In this document: positions 44,066 through 52,439 of the stretch, piece after piece
Numbering within the stretch: position 1 is the first letter of the stretch
How the letters are laid out: every line of letters starts with the position of its first letter
Virus record (IMG/VR): IMGVR_UViG_3300046616_000431
Coordinates: 48,363-112,362 of that record
Length of the DNA: 64,000 nucleotides
Reading direction: 5' to 3' (one strand)
Source of the DNA: a virus
The notes under the pieces: generated by a model
Seen by the model: the letters and a program-made list of their open reading frames with translations, nothing else
Databases searched by the model: none
Told to the model about the DNA's origin: nothing
Translations under genes and position numbers: made by a program

Positions 44066-44646
44066 CCACCACCCTCGCCGCTACCGCTGCCGTCCTCGGC
44101 CTCGCCTTCGGCGCCACCGCCTGCGACATGGGCGGCGACAGCCAGCCCTCCTCGCGAGCCAAGGAGAACAAGAGCCGCAACAGCAGCTACGACGGCCTCG
44201 TCGCCAAGCAGCCCGCCGAGAAGGTCGACTACAGCCCCACCCGGGCGACCAAGAACTTCTGGATCAAGACCTGGGGCAAGACCCCGAACAAGCTGTCGTA
44301 CGTCTACATCCAGAACGCCAACGGCCAGTACGGCTACTACATCCTCAAGGGCCTGCCCGTCACCTACTGCGTCAGCCTCGTGCCGCCGGAGCAGGCCTCC
44401 CGGCTCGACCTCGGCTCCGACGGCAGCACGGGCGTCGTCGTCCAGGCCCCCTCCATGGACGGCACCTACAGCAGCCAGTCCAACTGCACCTCCTACTACG
44501 GCGAGGACGCGACCAGCGGCGCCTACGTCGAGTGGAGCGTCGGCGCGAACCAGTCGTACTTCCTCTACTCCGAGCCGATGAGCCTGCCGCAGTTCAAGGA
44601 CGCCGTCCCGCTCGGCAAGACCCAGCTCTCCGACGTCAAGCACTGA
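44053..44646 (+). CDS. Putative secreted lipoprotein
   Basis: A 197-residue protein from GTG 44053 (GGAG 5 nt upstream). The N-terminus has Arg-Arg, a hydrophobic core and GATAC, a probable lipobox with the lipidated Cys near residue 24, followed by a Ser-rich flexible segment. The mature domain is beta-rich with three more cysteines that could form disulphides outside the cell. No family recognised. It overlaps the membrane gene upstream and ends at a strong terminator. Surface-exposed phage lipoproteins are often superinfection-exclusion factors; that role is inference. Confidence 0.7.
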   Translation: MRRLTTTLAATAAVLGLAFGATACDMGGDSQPSSRAKENKSRNSSYDGLVAKQPAEKVDYSPTRATKNFWIKTWGKTPNKLSYVYIQNANGQYGYYILKGLPVTYCVSLVPPEQASRLDLGSDGSTGVVVQAPSMDGTYSSQSNCTSYYGEDATSGAYVEWSVGANQSYFLYSEPMSLPQFKDAVPLGKTQLSDVKH

Positions 44647-44653
44647 CCCACCG

Positions 44654-44683
44654 GCGGGGGCCGACACGACGGTCGGCCCCCGC
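44654..44683 (+). terminator. Strong stem-loop after lipoprotein gene
   Basis: GCGGGGGCCGAC (44654-44665) pairs perfectly with GTCGGCCCCCGC (44672-44683) around a 6-nt loop, 8 nt after the stop. There is no U-tract. Confidence 0.75.
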
Positions 44684-44704
44684 CTCCTGAACGGAGCCCC
44701 TCCC

Positions 44705-45325
44705 ATGTCCAACGTCATCGACAGCATCAGCCACCCGTACTGGGCCAACCTCGGCAACGCGGTCCGCGAGAGCCGCACCAAGCAGCGCTACTCCCAGCAG
44801 TCTGTCGCCGGTGCGGTCGGCCTTTCCGTCCGGGACCTGGCCGCCCTGGAGTCGGGGTTCGTGCCGCCGGAGGTCGCGGTCACCCTCGGCCGCGTCCGCC
44901 TGACTGCCTTCGACGAGATGCTGGGCTGGGAGGAGGGCACCGCCCGCGAGTACGTCACCGAGGCGGTCTCGGCGGTCAGCGTCCCCGAAGGCTTCACGTT
45001 CAGCACCAACGTCGTCGAGCCCCGCAACAGCCTGGACCGCTCTACCTACTCCCGCGCCGACTGGGTCCGCCTCGGCAAGGCCGTCCAGGTCGCCCGCATG
45101 GCGCAGCGCATGACCAAGCCCGTCCTGGCCTTCGCTGTCCAGTCCACCAGCAAGACCATGCTCCGCCTCGAAGAGGGGCGCATCTACGGCGACCCGCGTA
45201 CCGCGCCGCCCGGCGACTACAACTCCGAGAAGTACTGGTTCAAGCGCCTCGCGCTGCTGGAGATGGCCCTGGAGTGGGAAGCGGGCCAGGCCCGCCAGAT
45301 CCTCGACAACACCGCCACCAAGTAG
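44705..45325 (+). CDS. Regulator with two tandem XRE-type HTH domains
   Basis: A 206-residue protein from ATG 44705 (GGAG upstream). Two related segments each look like a Cro/CI-type HTH: WANLGNAVRESRTKQ-RYSQQSVAGAVGLSVRDLAALESG (about 12-51) and WVRLGKAVQVARMAQRMTK then STSKTMLRLEEGR (about 120-160). Both begin with W-x-x-LG-x-AV and end with an LE-x-G turn, which suggests internal duplication. Such a protein could bind a long or double operator as a monomer or dimer. It is a candidate lysogeny or early-late switch regulator, placed after a terminator and before recA. Confidence 0.7.
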   Translation: MSNVIDSISHPYWANLGNAVRESRTKQRYSQQSVAGAVGLSVRDLAALESGFVPPEVAVTLGRVRLTAFDEMLGWEEGTAREYVTEAVSAVSVPEGFTFSTNVVEPRNSLDRSTYSRADWVRLGKAVQVARMAQRMTKPVLAFAVQSTSKTMLRLEEGRIYGDPRTAPPGDYNSEKYWFKRLALLEMALEWEAGQARQILDNTATK

Positions 45326-45392
45326 CACCTGCAGCACCACCGGCCGACCGCCAACGGCCGCGTACCGCCTCCTACCGCCAGGGAGACCCCTC

Positions 45393-46481
45393 ATGGCCTC
45401 GAAGGGCCTTTCCAAGCTCCGCACCGATCTGACCAAGGTGTACGGGGACCGCGTCACCCGCCGGGATCAGATGATCCCCCCGACGTTCGTCTCCACCGGC
45501 TCCATCACCCTCGACTACGCCATGGGCGGTGGGTTCGCGCTCAAGCGCACCCACGAGATCCTCGGCCCCGAGGGCATGGGCAAGACGTCGCTGGCGAACC
45601 TCACCATGGCCAACGCCCAGCGCCAGTTCCCCGACCGCGCCGTCTCCGTCATCGACATGGAGCAGGCCTACGACTTCGACTGGGCCCGCAGGCTCGGCGT
45701 CGATGTCGACGACGAGGACAGGTTTTTCCACCTCTACCCGAACCACTCCGAGGATGTCTCCGACCAGATCGGCATGCTGCTGCGCAGCGGCGAGGTCTCC
45801 CTGGTCGTCGTCGACTCCATCGGCGGCATGGAGTCCCGTGCCGCGTTCGAGAAGAAGGCCGAGGAGTCGGCCATGGGCAAGAACGCCCAGGTCATCTCCC
45901 GCATGGTCAAGCGCGTCGCCGGACTGTGCCGCGAGAACAACGCCGCCGTCGTCTTCATCAACCAGTACCGCGCCGACATCGGCAACCCGCGCGGCGGCCA
46001 GAAGCCCGCAGGCCCCTCCGCGCTGAAGTACAACACCACGACACAGCTCAAGATGAGCCGCACCGGCGAGACCACCCGCAAGGTCACCATCAGCGACGCC
46101 GTCTCCGAGGCCCCCAAGGACCTGGAGGTCGGCCGCCAGCTGCGCGTGAAGGTCACCCGCAACAAGCTCGCCGCCCAGGGCCGCAGCGCCGACTTCTGGT
46201 TCTACAACGTCGCCACTGAGAAGTACGGCCCCGTCGGCGTCGACCAGATGGACGAGGCCGCCGTCCTCGGCATGGCCACCGGCGCCATCAAGCGCCTGTC
46301 CACCGTGTCCTACGAGTTCCCCGGCGGCGCCCAGGTCAAGGGCGGCCGACCCGGCGTCCTGGCCTACCTCGCCGAGCACCGCGAACTCGTCGGCCAGATC
46401 CGCGAGCTGGCCCTGCAGAGCATCTCCAGCGAAGTCCAGTCCGAGCACACGGTCTCCTACGACGACGAGGAAGCAGCATGA
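45393..46481 (+). CDS. recA: RecA-like recombinase
   Basis: A 362-residue RecA-family protein from ATG 45393 (GGGAG upstream). Walker A is GPEGMGKTS (about residues 59-67), Walker B LVVVDSIGGM, with VFINQYRADIGNP in the L2 region and GGPSALKY-like context (GPSALKYNTTTQLKMSR). It should form filaments on ssDNA for strand exchange in recombination-dependent replication and repair. It overlaps the next gene (ATGA). The leader carries GACCGCCA (45347-45354). Confidence 0.9.
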   Translation: MASKGLSKLRTDLTKVYGDRVTRRDQMIPPTFVSTGSITLDYAMGGGFALKRTHEILGPEGMGKTSLANLTMANAQRQFPDRAVSVIDMEQAYDFDWARRLGVDVDDEDRFFHLYPNHSEDVSDQIGMLLRSGEVSLVVVDSIGGMESRAAFEKKAEESAMGKNAQVISRMVKRVAGLCRENNAAVVFINQYRADIGNPRGGQKPAGPSALKYNTTTQLKMSRTGETTRKVTISDAVSEAPKDLEVGRQLRVKVTRNKLAAQGRSADFWFYNVATEKYGPVGVDQMDEAAVLGMATGAIKRLSTVSYEFPGGAQVKGGRPGVLAYLAEHRELVGQIRELALQSISSEVQSEHTVSYDDEEAA

Positions 46482-46915
46482 GCAAGCTCAAGGCCGACGG
46501 CCCGTACCGGGCCTGGGTCAGGAGGCACGCTCTCCGCCTGGCCATCCTCAACGTCGTGATCCACGCCCTGGCACTCGTGCTGGTGCTCGTCTACTTCGAC
46601 CGCCTGGATCGAGCGGTCGGCAGTGACGCCTTCAACAGAGGCGCCCTCTGGGGGATGGCGTACGTCCTGGTCGTCATGGGGCTGGCCGCGTCGGTGGGCA
46701 CCCTGCGCCGGGTGAGGAAGCCCGCGCCTGTGCCGGTCGACCCGGCCAACCCGCCGACCCCGGGGATCTTCGCCTACGACCCCGAGGACCCTGACGACCC
46801 CGAGGTCCTCTGCCACTGCCACGGCCGCCCCATCGCCGCAGGCCAGTCCGTCGTCCAGTGGCCGCAGCCGCCCAAGTACACCTGCACCGACGCCGACGAG
46901 GAGCGCACCAAGTGA
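46478..46915 (+). CDS. Membrane protein with cytosolic Cys tail
   Basis: A 145-residue protein overlapping the recA stop. Two hydrophobic segments (about 20-40 and 58-77) are followed by a Pro/Asp-rich linker and a tail with Cys/His (VLCHCHGRPIAAG, YTCTDADEE) that may bind metal. No family recognised. It overlaps the next small gene by 4 nt. Confidence 0.7.
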   Translation: MSKLKADGPYRAWVRRHALRLAILNVVIHALALVLVLVYFDRLDRAVGSDAFNRGALWGMAYVLVVMGLAASVGTLRRVRKPAPVPVDPANPPTPGIFAYDPEDPDDPEVLCHCHGRPIAAGQSVVQWPQPPKYTCTDADEERTK

Positions 46916-47082
46916 CGCACCAGTGCACCCTGCCGCACCCCGGCCGCCACTCGCTCCCCAACGTGACCTGCGGTGAGTGCGGCGCCGAGTACGAGCTGGT
47001 CTACACCGGCCTCTGGGGCCTCCCGCTGCGCTTCAAGCGCCTTTTCCAGGCCCTCGGCCGCAAGCTCAAGGGGCGCCGATGA
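46912..47082 (+). CDS. Small Cys/His protein
   Basis: A 56-residue protein from GTG 46912, overlapping its neighbours on both sides. It has CTLPHPGRH and CGECGAEYE, a likely zinc site, then a basic amphipathic tail (RFKRLFQALGRKLKGRR). This pattern resembles small actinobacterial zinc proteins; function unknown. Confidence 0.65.
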   Translation: MTHQCTLPHPGRHSLPNVTCGECGAEYELVYTGLWGLPLRFKRLFQALGRKLKGRR

Positions 47083-47294
47083 GCGGGACGCCCGAGACGC
47101 CCGAGACGCCCATCTGGCACATGTGCTCGGACCTCCCCAAGCCCGACAAGGCCGCGACCAAGATCGTCCGCTGCGGCATCTGCGGCCAGTTCTGGAAGCG
47201 CGACTACTACGCCAGCCATGTCGTCTGGGCGCCGGTGACCGGGAAAGACGCCCGGCGCCTCCGCCGTCAGCTGCGAGTCAGGGGGCAACGCTGA
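47079..47294 (+). CDS. Small zinc-ribbon protein
   Basis: A 71-residue protein from ATG 47079, overlapping the previous stop by 4 nt. CGICGQFWKRDYY gives one metal-binding pair, with another Cys near residue 16. Basic C-terminus. No family recognised. Confidence 0.65.
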   Translation: MSGTPETPETPIWHMCSDLPKPDKAATKIVRCGICGQFWKRDYYASHVVWAPVTGKDARRLRRQLRVRGQR

Positions 47295-47746
47295 TGTCGC
47301 TCAACAAGGACATGGGTGATGCGCACGAGAAGCGTCTAGCCGAGGTGCTCGGCATGCGCCAGACCCGGGGCTCCGGCAACCAGTGGCGCGACCAGATGGA
47401 CGCCAAGCACAACCGGCTCGACAGCCGGTTCGCCTTCGCGGTCGACGGCAAGTCCACCCTGGCCAAGTCCATCAGCATCACGCGCGCCATGTGGGAGAAG
47501 GCCGGAGAGCAGGCGGGCGGCGAACTCCCCATGCTGGCCCTGCGCTTCTACAACAACGCCTCCCTGGAGGTGCACGCGGACCTCGCCGTCTGCGACCTCC
47601 TGGACTTCGCCGAGATGCGCGAGGCCGCAGAGCTGTGGGCGAAGGCCAAACCGGTCCTGGAGGCGCTCCTGAAGGCTAAGCCGCGCTGCGTCCCGGTCAT
47701 CGTCAGCATGGCGTACGCCGTCCTCGAAGCGGAGGCCTCCGCATGA
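47294..47746 (+). CDS. Hjc-like PD-(D/E)XK resolvase candidate
   Basis: A 150-residue protein from ATG 47294 (one-base overlap). The start GDAHEKRLAEVLGMRQTRGSGNQW, a following D and VDGKSTLAKSISITRAMWEKA give the E-D-(D)xK arrangement of archaeal Hjc-type Holliday junction resolvases, with Lys and Ser after the second acidic residue. Such nucleases cut branched DNA before packaging. A RuvC-like gene 2.8 kb downstream could share this job. Confidence 0.55.
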   Translation: MSLNKDMGDAHEKRLAEVLGMRQTRGSGNQWRDQMDAKHNRLDSRFAFAVDGKSTLAKSISITRAMWEKAGEQAGGELPMLALRFYNNASLEVHADLAVCDLLDFAEMREAAELWAKAKPVLEALLKAKPRCVPVIVSMAYAVLEAEASA

Positions 47747-48174
47747 TGAACCCCGCCTGGAGCTACGCCCTCACCTTCGTCGGCCTCGTCGGCCAGCTGC
47801 TCGCCGGACGGAAGAAGACCCTCGGCTGGGCCATCGGCTTCTCCGCCCAGGGACTGTGGGCGGCCTACGCCGTCACCACCGGCCAGTACGGCTTCCTCAT
47901 CGGCTCCCTGGCCTACGGCTACGTCTACGCCCTGAACTGGTTCACCTGGCGCCGCGAGCAGGCCGAGAAGGCCAAGGGCCAGACCCCCGACCAGAGGCTG
48001 CAGGAGCTGGCCTACGAGATGCTCTCCACCGCCTCCCCGGACGGCTCGTTGGCCGACCGGGTCCGCCACGCCGAGGTCCTGATCCGCTTCTCCAAGACGG
48101 CCGCCGCCTGGGAGAAGGAGAACGGGACGCCGGAGCGGAAGCGACGGATGCCGAGGGCGAGCGACTACCGATGA
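47743..48174 (+). CDS. Membrane protein with basic tail
   Basis: A 143-residue protein overlapping the previous gene by 4 nt. Three hydrophobic segments lie in the first 65 residues (SYALTFVGLVGQLLAG, LGWAIGFSAQGLWAAYAV, FLIGSLAYGYVYALNWF) in a pattern like half of a PnuC-type transporter, then a soluble charged helical tail. Function unknown. Confidence 0.65.
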   Translation: MMNPAWSYALTFVGLVGQLLAGRKKTLGWAIGFSAQGLWAAYAVTTGQYGFLIGSLAYGYVYALNWFTWRREQAEKAKGQTPDQRLQELAYEMLSTASPDGSLADRVRHAEVLIRFSKTAAAWEKENGTPERKRRMPRASDYR

Positions 48175-49007
48175 CCACCTTCACGCCCAGCTTCCGCCGC
48201 GTCGTCTCCCTCAGCCGCGACCTGGTCCTGATCCCGCTGATCGAGAACGCGGTCCAGCAGTGCGCGTTCCCGAAGAAATTCGCCGTCACCTTCGAGGGCT
48301 ACACCGCCACCCGCGAGCCCGACGGCTGGTTCCACCCCTCCACCCACCCCACGATGGACGCCCGCAAGCTGTACTACTACCTCGCCCGGCCCGAGAAGTG
48401 GGTCGAGGACGAGTTCCCCTACGGCGCCCGCATGTCCGTGCTCATGGGCTCGGCCATGCACGACATCTTCCAGCACGTCATGACGGAGATGGGCCTGCTC
48501 GTGCAGCCCACGGGCACCTGCGTCTGCTGCGGCAAGACCCACGGCCGCCGCAAGGGCCAGTGCAACGAGTGGGGCGTCCGCGACGACAACCTCGGCCGCC
48601 GGGGCCACATGGACGGCCTCTTCGAGGACCTGCCGAAGTGGGGCGAGGGCATCTTCGACCTGAAGACCTGCGCCCCTCCGGTCATCCGGGGCATCGAGAG
48701 CCACGACCTCGACGCCTTCAAGATCAAGTGGCCGAAGTACTACGCCCAGGCCCAGGAGTACATGGCCCTGACCGGCAAGGTCCAGAGCCTGATCCTCTTC
48801 CTCGCCATGAGCGAGGGCTGGGACATGCGCGAGTTCACAATTCCTCGCGACGATTCCTTCATTGCCAGCATGGAGGCGAAGTACCGTGTGGTCCGCCAGC
48901 ACGTAGAGATGGGCACCCCGCCACCCGTCGCGTGCTGTTCCACCCGTGCCGCCGCCCGCAAGTGTCCCGCCAGCGCTTGCCCCGTCAAGATCGGCTTCGC
49001 CGCATGA
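48171..49007 (+). CDS. RecB/Cas4-like PD-(D/E)XK exonuclease
   Basis: A 278-residue protein from ATG 48171. The core motifs are SAMHDIFQH (motif I His), GHMDGLFED (motif II Asp), GIFDLKTCAP (D-x-K) and YYAQAQEYMAL (the Q-x-x-x-Y helix), as in Cas4 and RecB nucleases. Four cysteines near the C-terminus (CCST, KCPASACP) and a CVCCGKTHG cluster may hold an Fe-S or zinc site, as in Cas4/AddB. It may process DNA ends for RecA. Confidence 0.75.
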   Translation: MTTFTPSFRRVVSLSRDLVLIPLIENAVQQCAFPKKFAVTFEGYTATREPDGWFHPSTHPTMDARKLYYYLARPEKWVEDEFPYGARMSVLMGSAMHDIFQHVMTEMGLLVQPTGTCVCCGKTHGRRKGQCNEWGVRDDNLGRRGHMDGLFEDLPKWGEGIFDLKTCAPPVIRGIESHDLDAFKIKWPKYYAQAQEYMALTGKVQSLILFLAMSEGWDMREFTIPRDDSFIASMEAKYRVVRQHVEMGTPPPVACCSTRAAARKCPASACPVKIGFAA

Positions 49008-49498
49008 CTGCCATCACCCCTGCGTCAACCCCCTTCAGCGCCTCCGGCAACGCCCTCGGCTTCGTCCGTTACGTGGACGACGCCGAGGAATGGCGCCCCA
49101 ACCACCCCTTCGCCGCCACCCTCCGCATCCACGACGTCAAGCGCAGCGTTTCCTCCTGCCGCATCATCTGGCGCGACGAGACGACCGGCACGCTCTACCC
49201 GATGCTCCTGCCCGAGCTGGAAGACCTGCTCACCGCAGGCACGATCAGCCTCGGTGTCGCCAAGGGCTGGTGGATCATCCGCCAGCGCGGCCGGAACTAC
49301 GGCATCTGCCGCGCCTACGAAGCCGAGATCGTCGCCATGCCGACCCTCGAAGAGCGCGACGGCGACATGACCTGCTCCATGCCCCGCCCCCACATGCCGC
49401 ACGACCTCACCCACGACGCCCGCACCTACCACTGCGACGGCGTCCGCGTCTTCCTCATCCGCCGCCCCGCGCCCGTCCAAGGAGAGCCGACTCAGTGA
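49004..49498 (+). CDS. Unknown protein, paralogue A of a tandem pair
   Basis: A 164-residue protein overlapping the nuclease stop (ATGA). It shares with the next gene the segments EWRPNHPFAATLRI and WWIIRQRGRNYGI, so the two arose by duplication. Pairs of His and Cys appear near the end. No known family recognised. Confidence 0.75.
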   Translation: MTAITPASTPFSASGNALGFVRYVDDAEEWRPNHPFAATLRIHDVKRSVSSCRIIWRDETTGTLYPMLLPELEDLLTAGTISLGVAKGWWIIRQRGRNYGICRAYEAEIVAMPTLEERDGDMTCSMPRPHMPHDLTHDARTYHCDGVRVFLIRRPAPVQGEPTQ

Positions 49499-50064
49499 GC
49501 CGCACCGGCCTGAGGAAGGCGCCGTTCAACAAGAACGGCAGCCTCCTCAACTACATCAGCTACCCGGACCAGGTCCACGAGTGGCGGCCGAACAAGCCCT
49601 TCCCCGCGATGCTCATCCTCGAAGGCGTCACGCGCGGCATGTCCGCCGCCCGCTTCGTCTGGAACGACGACAAGCACCGCCGCTTCGAGATGTTCATGGC
49701 CGATGCCGCCGACCTCATGCGGGCCAACACCAGCCTGTACGGGGGCACCGTCGACACCTGGTGGATGGTGCAGAAGCGCGGCAAGAACTACGGCGTCCGC
49801 CTCGCCACCAACGACGACCTCAAGTACGCCGGACACATCTCCGGCCCCTCGGCCGACTGCCCCGCCTGCGACGGCGTCACCTACGCGTACGAGAGCTGGT
49901 GCCCGCTCCCGCCGACCGCCGACAAGCCGCACCAGTTCCGCCACGATGCGCTCCACACCGGGCGATGCCTCTGCGGCGAGGTGATGAAGCACCACGTGCA
50001 CGGCCTGTGCACCTGCAGCCCCGAGGACAACACCGCCTGCAGCACCGCCAACAGCCAGGGCTGA
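49495..50064 (+). CDS. Unknown protein, paralogue B with Cys-rich tail
   Basis: A 189-residue protein from GTG 49495 (overlap GTGA). The first 110 residues are related to paralogue A (EWRPNKPFPAMLIL, WWMVQKRGKNYGV). A C-terminal extension absent from A carries seven cysteines and several histidines (DCPACDG, GRCLCGEV, GLCTCSPED), likely zinc sites. The last codons contain one copy of a 14-bp repeat (50044-50057) that recurs just after the stop (50065-50078). Confidence 0.75.
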   Translation: MSRTGLRKAPFNKNGSLLNYISYPDQVHEWRPNKPFPAMLILEGVTRGMSAARFVWNDDKHRRFEMFMADAADLMRANTSLYGGTVDTWWMVQKRGKNYGVRLATNDDLKYAGHISGPSADCPACDGVTYAYESWCPLPPTADKPHQFRHDALHTGRCLCGEVMKHHVHGLCTCSPEDNTACSTANSQG

Positions 50065-50105
50065 CCGCCAACAGCCATCACCCTCCGACCGCCAACGGAG
50101 ATCCC

Positions 50106-50732
50106 ATGAACCAACTCGCCATCCCCGGCCTGGACGACCTGACCCCCCGCAAGGGCTGGACCCCGCCCCAGGCCCCGGGTGACTTCGCCTACGGCACCGT
50201 CCAGGCCTTCGACCAGGCCCTCGCCAACACCGGCATGGTCGTGGTCAAGTCCAACGAAGCTGGCATCCACCTGCTGCTCACCACCCTGATCCGGCCGCCC
50301 GCCGACGTTCAGGAGATCAAGAGCCACGAGGGCAACTACGCCCGCGCCGACAGCCTTTACGCAGCCGTGTGCCGCAACCGCTCCGGCTTCGCCGCCAACG
50401 CCGACGCCGTGGTGTACGAGCGCCCGCCGGTGTCCGGCATGCGCACCGAGTCCATCACCCTCGCCGGACGCGAGATCCACCGCGCCACCGGCGGCCAGGC
50501 CGTCCTCGTCGACAACCGCCACGCCAAGTCGGTCATCGTCGGCACCGCCGGATCGAGCAGGAAGAAGGTCACCAAAGCGCACGTCAAGGCGGCCGTCGAG
50601 CGCTACGTCGTCCCGCCCGCCGACCAGGGCAAGACGATGCCGTGGAACGAACACGTGCGTGACGCCGTCCTGCTGGCCCTGACCTGGCTCTACGACGAGA
50701 AGATCCGCCAGAACCTGGAGGCCGCAGCGTGA
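50106..50732 (+). CDS. RuvC-like RNase H-fold resolvase
   Basis: A 208-residue protein from ATG 50106. AFDQALANTGMVVVK (about residues 36-50) is the first strand of a RuvC-type RNase H fold with the catalytic Asp. VVYERPPVSG supplies the next Glu, AVLVDNRHAKSVIVGTAGSSRKKVTKAHVK is the DNA-contacting region and HVRDAVLLALTW provides the last acidic pair. It probably resolves Holliday junctions. Two GACCGCCA motifs lie in its leader. Confidence 0.75.
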   Translation: MNQLAIPGLDDLTPRKGWTPPQAPGDFAYGTVQAFDQALANTGMVVVKSNEAGIHLLLTTLIRPPADVQEIKSHEGNYARADSLYAAVCRNRSGFAANADAVVYERPPVSGMRTESITLAGREIHRATGGQAVLVDNRHAKSVIVGTAGSSRKKVTKAHVKAAVERYVVPPADQGKTMPWNEHVRDAVLLALTWLYDEKIRQNLEAAA

Positions 50733-51424
50733 GCACCGAGACACTCGACGACGCCCAGGCCGTCGACCAGGCGCACCGCGTCATCGGCGAGATAGCCCGC
50801 GAGGCCGACGAGCCGCTGGCCGTGGACATCGACCCGGACCGCACCCGCGAGACCTCCACGACCGGCTTCGCCCGCATGCGCACCGACTGGCGCCCCGGCG
50901 AGGGCGCGGAGATCCTCGGCATCGTCCAGCAGGCCCAGGGCATCATCCACCGGACCTTCCCCGACGCCTACCTGATCATGAACGAGCTGTGGGAGCTGGT
51001 CCGCGAACCCGTCGTCAACCAGCAGACCGGAGAGATCGTCACTGACATCTTCGGATGGCCCCAGTGGGAGAAGCTCCCCTCCGGCGCCTACGCCGAGGAC
51101 TACACCCGCCTCACCGCGCGGGAGAAGGAAGACTTCCTGCTCCGCATCACCACCGGCCTGCTGGAGTGGGAGCAGAAGGCGTCCTCTGTGTGGCTGGAGG
51201 CCATGCTGGCCAAGGGTCGCTGGGAGGAGGCCATGGCCACCGGCTTCACCGCCCCCATGCAGGGACGGACCACCGTCGAGGACCGCACCCAGCGCGGCCG
51301 GGTGTACGCGGCCGAGGACCGCTACCACGCCATCTTCCGGGCCGCCGTGAGCCGCTCTGCAGAGCAGCTCGTGCGCTCACTCGAAAGGCTTGGCCAAAGG
51401 TTGAAGGACTCGCTGACAGCATGA
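50729..51424 (+). CDS. Unknown early protein
   Basis: A 231-residue protein overlapping the RuvC-like gene by 4 nt. It is acidic and largely helical with Trp-rich segments (TDIFGWPQWEKLPSG, LLEWEQKASSVWLEAM). No family recognised. The stop overlaps the next small gene. Confidence 0.75.
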   Translation: MSTETLDDAQAVDQAHRVIGEIAREADEPLAVDIDPDRTRETSTTGFARMRTDWRPGEGAEILGIVQQAQGIIHRTFPDAYLIMNELWELVREPVVNQQTGEIVTDIFGWPQWEKLPSGAYAEDYTRLTAREKEDFLLRITTGLLEWEQKASSVWLEAMLAKGRWEEAMATGFTAPMQGRTTVEDRTQRGRVYAAEDRYHAIFRAAVSRSAEQLVRSLERLGQRLKDSLTA

Positions 51425-51612
51425 GCGAGGAGAAGCCGCAGGCCGAACACCCTGACCCCACCGTGGTCACGATGACCGAAGAGGACCGCAGGTTCCTCAT
51501 GTTCGCCCTTGACCAGGCGGCCGACGAGATGTGCCACCGGGACGGGTTCAACGACGAGGACTGGGCCCTCCTGGAGCGCTGGCGCCACCTGACGGACCCG
51601 CCGACGACCTGA
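51421..51612 (+). CDS. Small acidic protein
   Basis: A 63-residue protein from ATG 51421, overlapping the previous stop by 4 nt. Acidic helices (TEEDRRFLMFALDQAADEM, DEDWALLERWRHL). No family recognised. A promoter-like region follows, with TATGCT at 51673-51678 and CGCCAAGA at 51704-51711. Confidence 0.65.
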   Translation: MSEEKPQAEHPDPTVVTMTEEDRRFLMFALDQAADEMCHRDGFNDEDWALLERWRHLTDPPTT

Positions 51613-51648
51613 CTCCTGTCCGGCGGCAAAGTTCGAACGACGAATTAG

Positions 51649-51678
51649 TGGAACCGTCTGCAGACACCATCCTATGCT
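51649..51678 (+). promoter_or_regulatory. Weak promoter candidate
   Basis: TGGAAC (51649-51654), 18-bp spacer, TATGCT (51673-51678), in a 150-nt gap of lower GC. CGCCAAGA and GACCGCCA follow in the leader before ATG 51763. The -35 match is poor. Confidence 0.35.
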
Positions 51679-51762
51679 GTGGAAAAATCCGGCGATCTTT
51701 GCCCGCCAAGAAGGTCGTCGGAGACGTGACCGCCACACGTCAGCGCAAAGGAACCCGCCTGC

Positions 51763-52149
51763 ATGACAATTTCCGTGCGCACGCTCAGGGAACTGTTCCG
51801 GCACCTCCAGGCATGGAATGCCCTCTACGAAACAGAGGGTAAGGACACCATCACTGGACCGGACGGCACCGAGTACTGCATCCACGACATCGTCCGCCTC
51901 TACGAAACGGCCATTAACGGGCGCGGAGAAAAGGGGAAGCATCTCCTTTCTCCGCGCCAGCGTGAGGCCATTCAGCTGTTCCTCATCGAGAACAAGGCCG
52001 AGCGCGAAGTCGCCCGCATCATGGGCGTCTCCGAGGACAACCCGGTCGCCTCCTACGCCACCCAGGGCCTGTTCCGCCTCAACGAGCTGATCGAGTCCGG
52101 CGCTGTGCCCGGCAACGGCCACTACGCCCTGCTGGAGGCCGCAGCGTGA
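51763..52149 (+). CDS. Sigma region 4-like HTH protein
   Basis: A 128-residue protein from ATG 51763. The second half (LSPRQREAIQLFLIENKAEREVARIMGVSEDN then YATQGLFRLNELIESG) has the layout of sigma-70 region 4: PRQREA, EVA-x-x-MGVS and a terminal recognition helix. No region 2 is present, so it is not a complete sigma factor. It could redirect host RNA polymerase or be a simple HTH regulator. It is the first gene after a probable promoter and close upstream of terminase-related genes. Confidence 0.6.
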   Translation: MTISVRTLRELFRHLQAWNALYETEGKDTITGPDGTEYCIHDIVRLYETAINGRGEKGKHLLSPRQREAIQLFLIENKAEREVARIMGVSEDNPVASYATQGLFRLNELIESGAVPGNGHYALLEAAA

Positions 52150-52439
52150 ACCGCGTACGCCACGGTGTCGACCCGGAGCTGGAGGCCGCCGCCGACGAGC
52201 TGCTCAAGCAGTCCTTCCTTGAGGACCCCGACCCCGACGAGAAGTCCCTGATCCTCACCAAGTACATGCTCCAGAACCGCTACAAGCGTGAGGTCTACAC
52301 CTCCGAGGGAACCCCCGACGGCGCCGTCCGCCGGGGCGCCTTCCATCGGGCCCTGAACGGCAAGCACCTGCACCTCAACGCCATCGAGGGGGTCGCGGCG
52401 CCCCAGCACCGCATCCCCCGGACTGCGGTGGACGAGTGA
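52146..52439 (+). CDS. Small protein, unknown
   Basis: A 97-residue protein from GTG 52146, overlapping the HTH gene by 4 nt. The N-terminal half is strongly acidic and helical, the second half basic. No family recognised. It overlaps the next gene. Confidence 0.7.
   Translation: MNRVRHGVDPELEAAADELLKQSFLEDPDPDEKSLILTKYMLQNRYKREVYTSEGTPDGAVRRGAFHRALNGKHLHLNAIEGVAAPQHRIPRTAVDE

Noticed and set aside
43613-44646. Spanin pair (membrane protein plus lipoprotein)
   Set aside because: The layout is suggestive, but spanins act on the outer membrane, which the likely actinobacterial host lacks, so only neutral names were given.
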